Source: Porphyromonadaceae bacterium UBA3318
GTDB taxonomy: Bacteria; Bacteroidota; Bacteroidia; Bacteroidales; Muribaculaceae
DNA length: 50,422 bases
Direction of reading: 5' to 3'
Assembly (NCBI GenBank): GCA_002361235.1
Contig: DESI01000048.1
Coordinates: 1-50,422 of the forward strand
Each line of letters opens with the position of its first letter. The stretch's first letter is position 1. Below the pieces are notes generated by a model. The model was not told the DNA's origin. It did no database searches and saw only the letters and a list, made by a program, of their open reading frames with translations. This document shows positions 50,321 through 50,422 of this stretch, one piece after another. A program made the translations under genes and the position numbers.

Positions 50321-50353
50321 CGGAGCAGTAAACGGAAGTTGTTTACTGCTCCG
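50321..50353 (+). terminator. Terminator of the PUL 2 operon
   Basis: Perfect 13-bp arms 50321-50333/50341-50353 with a 7-nt loop, followed by GATTGCTTTTA. It lies 35 bp after the last lyase gene. No gene is seen in the remaining bases to 50422. Confidence 0.75.
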
Positions 50354-50422
50354 GATTGCTTTTATGGGACTGCGGGCTTTCGCTGAAGCTCAAGCCGGAA
50401 ACAAAAGAACATAGCGGAAGCA

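Overview
The window is a piece of chromosome from a Bacteroidota gut-type bacterium of the order Bacteroidales, most likely a Muribaculaceae relative. This rests on two complete SusC/SusD systems, a hybrid two-component regulator, promoters of the Bacteroidota type (TTG or TTTG, about 20 nt, TAnnTTTG), a BlaI/BlaR1-TonB pair, a fairly high GC content for the phylum, and secreted proteins ending in a KGIVI-type C-terminal tag. Family placement is inference. No rRNA, tRNA, CRISPR array or complete insertion sequence was seen.

Layout. (1) 1-3713: a DUF4143 ATPase flanked by copies of a palindromic repeat, then blaI-blaR1 behind a promoter overlaid with BlaI-like operators. (2) 3730-27727, minus strand: a large polysaccharide utilisation locus (PUL 1). 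In transcription order it has a hybrid sensor (HTCS), SusC, SusD, two lipoproteins, a GH5 enzyme carrying three repeated binding modules, a PL8 lyase, a GH88 unsaturated glucuronidase, a GH92-GH5 fusion, an FAD oxidoreductase and two secreted proteins. A divergent SGNH esterase (27934-28710) sits beside it. (3) 28751-34633: DUF4861 protein, Ca/Na exchanger, a 0.7 kb repeat-rich spacer, then a DUF362 protein with a TonB-dependent receptor. (4) 34814-50353, plus strand: PUL 2, with a propeller/AraC membrane regulator, an ECF sigma factor, SusC, SusD, an Ig-like surface protein, a PL38-like lyase, a right-handed beta-helix enzyme and a heparinase II/III lyase, closed by a terminator.

How it fits together. 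The enzyme set of PUL 1 matches the bonds of xanthan or a close xanthan-like exopolysaccharide: GH5 for the cellulose-like backbone, PL8 for the terminal mannosyl-glucuronate bond, GH88 for the resulting unsaturated glucuronate, GH92 for the inner alpha-mannose, and possibly the SGNH esterase for acetyl groups. Upstream of four PUL 1 transcription units I find the same layout: two 16-bp units spaced exactly 21 bp apart, then 20-21 nt, then a -7 box. This looks like the binding site of the locus HTCS and would make PUL 1 one regulon of four transcripts. PUL 2 carries lyase families for uronic-acid polymers (glucuronan, alginate or a glycosaminoglycan-like polymer); its substrate is less certain.

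Non-coding structure is unusually rich. It includes a dispersed hairpin element followed by CTCCAGTC (three copies), a 265-bp nested inverted repeat at 31217-31481, intercistronic hairpins inside both PULs, and a structured leader before the PUL 2 regulator.
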